Below, piece after piece: positions 59,787 to 64,000 of a stretch of DNA of 64,000 nucleotides. This stretch comes from an uncultured Oscillospiraceae bacterium (GTDB taxonomy: Bacteria; Bacillota; Clostridia; Oscillospirales; Ruminococcaceae). Numbering within the stretch: the stretch's first letter is position 1; every line of letters starts with the position of its first letter. Where the stretch lies: assembly GCA_949741215.1 (NCBI GenBank), contig CATJLA010000189.1:1-64000 (forward strand). The letters run 5' to 3'. The notes under the pieces were generated by a model, which was given only the letters and a program-made list of their open reading frames with translations, searched no databases and was not told the DNA's origin. Position numbers and translations under genes: made by a program.

Positions 59787-61157
59787 ATGAAAATGAACAG
59801 GACCGAAAATACTTCCGGAAAAAGCCGTATCAAACGCCTTACCCGCATCTTTTTCAGCAGGCGCCGCCTGTCTGCCGCCCTTTTGGGCCTGCTTCTTACC
59901 GGGGTTGTTCTCCGGTGGGAGCAGCTTTCCCCTTGGCTGCGGCAGGGAGCGGCCCAAACCGCCGCGCTTTCCGCCGCGCTTGCGATGCCTGAAGTTACCA
60001 TAGACTACCTAAAATCCCGCTACAGCACCGAGCTTGTGCCTCCGTCCCAAACGGAACAGCCATCTATACCGGTTTTGCCCCAGGACGAAACTGCAAGCCA
60101 ATCTTCTTCCGCCTCCCGGCCTCTTCCGCCGGACACTTTGGTGCCGGAACAGGAAATAACCTCCTCTTCCGCCCCTCAGGAACCGCCGGAGCAATCCTCG
60201 TCCTCCTCCCAAAGCCAGCAGACAGAAAACGGGCCTTCTATAACGGATATTCCTGCAGCCCAGCGCGGCCGGCTTGTGGAAAAGCAGTATACTGCCACAG
60301 CAGGCGGACGCTATATCTCTTATGGTGACGGCCTGATCCAAAATACCACCACCCTTTCCAATGAGGAAGTGTTGGAAATTTTGGAAACCCCAGCCCGGCT
60401 GAATCCTACGGAGGAGGGTGAGCCTCAGGTGCTGATCTACCATACCCATGCCACCGAGGCCTTTGAGCCTTACGACCGTACCTTTTATGACAAACGGTAT
60501 AATTGGCGTTCCCGGGATAATACTAACAACATGGTTGCGGTAGGCACTGTGCTTGCCGAAACGTTGGAGGAAAACGGCATCAGCGTCGTCCATATAGAAA
60601 CCCAGCACGATTACCCCTCGTATAACGGAGCTTATGAAAAAAGCGCCCAGACCATCCAGGAGGTGCTGGAGCAGTACCCTTCTATTCAGGTAATTCTGGA
60701 TGTGCATCGGGATGCTATTCAGGAAGACAGTTCTACCATTGTAAAGGCAGTGGCAGAGATTGAAGGGGAAAAAACCGCCCAGCTGATGATTATTGCCGGC
60801 TGTGATGACGACGGCAGCCTGGGAATGCCCCGCTGGCGGGAAAATCTGCGGTTTGCTGCAGCGCTGCAGTCTCGTCTGGAAGGGGCTTACCCCGGGCTTA
60901 CCCGGCCGGTGCTGTTCAGCTACCGGAAGTACAACATGGACCTTTGCCCTAACGGGGCGCTGATTGAGTTTGGTTCCCACGGCAACACATTGGAGGAAGC
61001 CAAGCGGGCCGCCCGTATGGTGGGGGAGCAGCTGGCGGCTTTGTTGAAAGGGGAGGACAAGGCTGATCAAAAGGAAGAAGAAAGCGAAGGCGCAGCATTA
61101 CCGCAAAACCAGGAGGATCTCGACAGAACGGGGGCCGAGGCCGGCGCTGGTTTATAA
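59787..61157 (+). CDS. spoIIP: Stage II sporulation protein P
   Basis: VLIYHTHATEAF ... VLDVHRDAI ... TRPVLFSYRKYNMDLCPNGALIEFGSHGNTLEEAKRAARMVGEQLA. Confidence 0.96.
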   Translation: MKMNRTENTSGKSRIKRLTRIFFSRRRLSAALLGLLLTGVVLRWEQLSPWLRQGAAQTAALSAALAMPEVTIDYLKSRYSTELVPPSQTEQPSIPVLPQDETASQSSSASRPLPPDTLVPEQEITSSSAPQEPPEQSSSSSQSQQTENGPSITDIPAAQRGRLVEKQYTATAGGRYISYGDGLIQNTTTLSNEEVLEILETPARLNPTEEGEPQVLIYHTHATEAFEPYDRTFYDKRYNWRSRDNTNNMVAVGTVLAETLEENGISVVHIETQHDYPSYNGAYEKSAQTIQEVLEQYPSIQVILDVHRDAIQEDSSTIVKAVAEIEGEKTAQLMIIAGCDDDGSLGMPRWRENLRFAAALQSRLEGAYPGLTRPVLFSYRKYNMDLCPNGALIEFGSHGNTLEEAKRAARMVGEQLAALLKGEDKADQKEEESEGAALPQNQEDLDRTGAEAGAGL

Positions 61158-61533
61158 AAGGACGTCGAAAGCCCCCCTGCCGGGGGGCTGGAAGGCAGCT
61201 CTGGCTACAGGGGCGGCAACACTGCTGGCCTTTGGGCTGTGGTTTGGGTTTGGCGGCGTAAACCTGATCATGCAGGAATATGATATTCCCGAGCCGAGGG
61301 AGCTGCTGGAGGTACGGCATCCCCAGGAGATGATTTGGGAGGCCAGCTGTATGGGATACACCCTGCAGGTAAACCTGGAGCCGCTGAACCAGGCTGTAGG
61401 AGCAGGGCAGCGTTTTTTTGCCTTGATTCCCGCAAAATACCGGTTTGGGGCGCAGCTATGGCGGTTAGGGGAGCTGGAGTGGCAGGAGCAGCAGCGGCAG
61501 CAGCGGGTGCGGGAGTTTGAGCAGGGGGTGTAA
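61063..61533 (+). CDS. Hypothetical single-TM protein overlapping the spoIIP 3' end, probable non-ATG start
   Basis: Frame open from 61048 with no ATG/GTG/TTG before 61270; reads LIKRKKKAKAQHYRKTRRISTERGPRPALVYKRTSKAPLPGGWKAALATGAATLLAFGLWFGFGGVNLIMQEYD...; AAGGGGAGG lies 6 nt before CTG 61063. Confidence 0.6.
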   Translation: MIKRKKKAKAQHYRKTRRISTERGPRPALVYKRTSKAPLPGGWKAALATGAATLLAFGLWFGFGGVNLIMQEYDIPEPRELLEVRHPQEMIWEASCMGYTLQVNLEPLNQAVGAGQRFFALIPAKYRFGAQLWRLGELEWQEQQRQQRVREFEQGV

Positions 61534-61546
61534 AAATAGCCGCAGG

Positions 61547-62014
61547 CTAAAATGTTGGGATCTCTCCGGGATAACATTTTGCTTTTTCCAGCAAGGGGCC
61601 TTTTGCCCCCATGGTAAAGGCAATATCGCTGCTGCGGATGGAAAGCAGCTCTATCCCCGGCCTGATTTGCAGAAACTCCATCATTGCCTTTGTCAAAACA
61701 ATCCGCCCGGCTTGGGAGATATCAACCCAGCAATAAAACCGCCCCTTATACCGGACAAACTCTCCGCGGGGGGCGGTATAATTCTGCAAACCGGGGTTTT
61801 CTGTGAGAATATGGTTCAGCCGTGAAGGCTCCAGCAGGCCTTTTCTGGTAACACAAAAGCCGCCGGTGCTTTTGCTTCCGGTAAACAGGTACACGTTTTT
61901 GTCTGCTGTTATGGCGTATTCTTCCATGGCCTGGGGCGGAATTTGGAGTGCTCCGTCCTTTTGAATGACGGATTTTCCAAAAATAAACTTGCCTCCCTTG
62001 TTCATTTGCGGCAT
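61547..62014 (-). CDS. Hypothetical conserved-looking protein, possibly AbrB-like fold
   Basis: GCAGCCGGAGG-like AGGAGG RBS on - strand; KFIFGKSVIQKDGALQIPPQAMEEYAI and SIRSSDIAFTMGAKGPLLEKA. Confidence 0.65.
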   Translation of the reverse strand: MPQMNKGGKFIFGKSVIQKDGALQIPPQAMEEYAITADKNVYLFTGSKSTGGFCVTRKGLLEPSRLNHILTENPGLQNYTAPRGEFVRYKGRFYCWVDISQAGRIVLTKAMMEFLQIRPGIELLSIRSSDIAFTMGAKGPLLEKAKCYPGEIPTF

Positions 62015-62235
62015 TGCGGCAGCCTCCTTATAAAAATAGAATAGGTTTCTTATCATATCACAAATTATTAGTCAGGACAAGCTCTGCCGCCGGGAAATTG
62101 CCCTGCCTTAAAACAGCCTGCTGCAAATTCCGTTTGCATACCGCCGTGTGCTTGTGTTATAATGGAAATGTTTGATCGCGATAAAAATGCAGCAGGCTAA
62201 ACGACGTCATAACATAAAAGGAAAAGGTGAGTAGA

Positions 62236-64000
62236 TTGTCGGGAAACCGGGAGAATATCAGGAATTTTTGTATTATTGCCCATATCGACCACGGCAAATC
62301 CACGCTGGCGGACCGGATTTTGGAGAAGACCAGCGCTGTTTCCCTGCGGGAGATGGAGGACCAGCTGTTGGATAATATGGATATCGAGCGGGAACGGGGC
62401 ATTACCATTAAGGCCCGGGCGGTTCGGCTGAATTATAAGGGCCAGGACGGCCAGGATTATATTTTTAACCTGATTGACACCCCCGGCCATGTGGACTTCC
62501 ACTATGAGGTTTCCCGGTCGCTGGCGGCATGTGAGGGGGCGCTGCTGATTGTGGATGCCTCCCAGGGGATTGAGGCCCAGACCCTGGCAAACACTTACCT
62601 TGCCCTGGAGCATGATCTGGAGATTCTGCCGGTAATCAACAAGATCGACCTGCCCTCTGCCGAGCCGGAGCGGGTTTGCCAGGAGGTAGAGGACGTCATC
62701 GGCATCCCGGCTATGGACGCCCCCCGGATCTCTGCCAAAAACGGCGTGAATATCGAGGCGGTGCTGGAGGACATTGCCGCCAACATCCCCGCCCCCAAGG
62801 GCAACCCGGACGCCCCCCTGAAGGCGCTGATTTTTGACTCGGTGTATGACAGCTACAAGGGAGTTATCGTCTATATTCGGGTTATGGACGGAACCGTTAA
62901 ACCCGGCATGGTGATCCGTATGATGTCCACCGGGGCAGAGTTTTCAGTGGTGGAAACCGGCTACATGGGGGCTACCAACCTGGTGCCCAGCCCCGGATTA
63001 AGCGCCGGGGAGGTTGGCTACATTACGGCAAGCATCAAAAATGTAAAGGAGACTGCGGTAGGCGATACCGTCACCGAGGCGGAAAACCCTGCGGCAGAGC
63101 CCCTGCCCGGCTACCGGAAGGCAAACCCCATGGTTTTCTCCGGCATTTATCCGGCGGACGGAGCGAAATACCCTGATCTTAGGGACGCGCTGGAAAAGCT
63201 GCAGCTGAACGATGCTTCCCTTTCCTTTGAGCCGGAGACGTCGGTTGCTTTGGGGTTTGGGTTCCGGTGCGGTTTTTTGGGGCTTTTGCATATGGAAATT
63301 ATTCAGGAGCGGCTGGAGCGGGAGTATAACCTGGATTTGATTACCACTGCCCCCAGCGTTATCTACCAGATTACCCTGACCAACGGGGAAACGGTTTTTA
63401 TTGATAACCCCACCAATTACCCTGACCCTGCCGTAATTGCCAACGCCCGGGAGCCTTATGTAAAGGCCAGTATTTTTACCCCCACCGCCTACATCGGCAA
63501 CATTATGGAGCTGTGTCAGGACCGCCGGGGGATCTACCACGATACCAAATATTTGGATACCGACAGGGTAGAGCTCCATTATGAGCTGCCCTTAAACGAG
63601 ATTGTATACGACTTTTTTGACGCGCTGAAGTCTCGCACCAAAGGGTATGCCTCCTTTGACTATGAGCTTTCCGGCTATCAGGATTCCAAGCTGGTAAAGC
63701 TGGATATTCTGCTGAACGGCGAAACGGTGGACGCCCTTTCCTTTATCGTCCATGCGGACAAAGCCTACCCCCGGGCCCGCAAAATGGCGGAAAAGCTGAA
63801 GGAGCATATTCCGCGCCAGCTGTTTGAGGTGCCTATCCAGGCGGCCATCGGCGGCAAGGTAATTGCGCGGGAAACTGTAAAAGCCATGCGTAAGGACGTA
63901 CTTGCCAAGTGCTACGGAGGAGACATCACCCGGAAGAAGAAGCTGCTGGAAAAGCAGAAGGAGGGCAAAAAGCGGATGCGTCAGCTTGGCACGGTGGAGG
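62236..64000 (+). CDS. lepA: Elongation factor 4 (LepA), 3'-truncated by window edge
   Basis: TTG start; [64 protein letters not shown]; missing from the ORF track because it runs off the window. Confidence 0.98.
   Translation, partial: MSGNRENIRNFCIIAHIDHGKSTLADRILEKTSAVSLREMEDQLLDNMDIERERGITIKARAVRLNYKGQDGQDYIFNLIDTPGHVDFHYEVSRSLAACEGALLIVDASQGIEAQTLANTYLALEHDLEILPVINKIDLPSAEPERVCQEVEDVIGIPAMDAPRISAKNGVNIEAVLEDIAANIPAPKGNPDAPLKALIFDSVYDSYKGVIVYIRVMDGTVKPGMVIRMMSTGAEFSVVETGYMGATNLVPSPGLSAGEVGYITASIKNVKETAVGDTVTEAENPAAEPLPGYRKANPMVFSGIYPADGAKYPDLRDALEKLQLNDASLSFEPETSVALGFGFRCGFLGLLHMEIIQERLEREYNLDLITTAPSVIYQITLTNGETVFIDNPTNYPDPAVIANAREPYVKASIFTPTAYIGNIMELCQDRRGIYHDTKYLDTDRVELHYELPLNEIVYDFFDALKSRTKGYASFDYELSGYQDSKLVKLDILLNGETVDALSFIVHADKAYPRARKMAEKLKEHIPRQLFEVPIQAAIGGKVIARETVKAMRKDVLAKCYGGDITRKKKLLEKQKEGKKRMRQLGTVE

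Noticed and set aside
60009-61070. 353-aa ORF antisense to spoIIP
   Set aside because: Shadow ORF opposite a well-supported spoIIP.
1-64000. CRISPR array, prophage, transposase, rRNA or tRNA genes
   Set aside because: No regularly spaced identical repeats with unique spacers, no recognised integrase/transposase/phage genes, and no tRNA or rRNA sequences recognised by eye. The dispersed motif is not spaced like a CRISPR.

Overview
The window looks like a chromosome segment of a low/mid-GC anaerobic Firmicute (Clostridia, probably Oscillospiraceae-like; taxonomy is inferred from gene content only). About 1-31.5 kb is a flagellar/chemotaxis locus, nearly all on the + strand: partial flagellin, MCP, YjfB-like protein, cheV, fliE-F-G-H-I-J-K, flgD, a TIGR02530-like protein, flgE, flbD, motA-motB, fliM, fliY, cheY, fliO-P-Q-R, flhB, flhA, a FliA/SigD-like sigma factor, two flgF/flgG paralogues, cheC and cheD. 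From 31.5-40.7 kb there are a GNAT, trmL, degV, a class B sortase, and a CIRCE-controlled hrcA-grpE-dnaK-dnaJ operon ending in tandem hairpins. From 41-62 kb there are mixed housekeeping and regulatory genes, including hflX, an M14 peptidase, NUDIX, rhaM, a TPP riboswitch with thiT, a PadR/DUF2812 pair, an aldo/keto reductase, pyridoxamine kinase, rimI, gpr, rpsT and spoIIP, followed by lepA running off the right edge. No rRNA, tRNA, CRISPR, transposase or prophage was recognised. Main unexplained observations: (1) a dispersed intergenic motif, roughly TTTTAGGGACGTAACTGC in either orientation and often as inverted pairs inside or beside hairpin terminators, in more than 30 hand-found places; (2) two exact 16-bp parS sites 3.5 kb apart; (3) a concealed gene overlapping the 3' end of spoIIP that appears to need a non-ATG/GTG/TTG start; (4) a 42-aa membrane ORF missing from the ORF track. 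All comparisons were by eye; no alignment or search was run.
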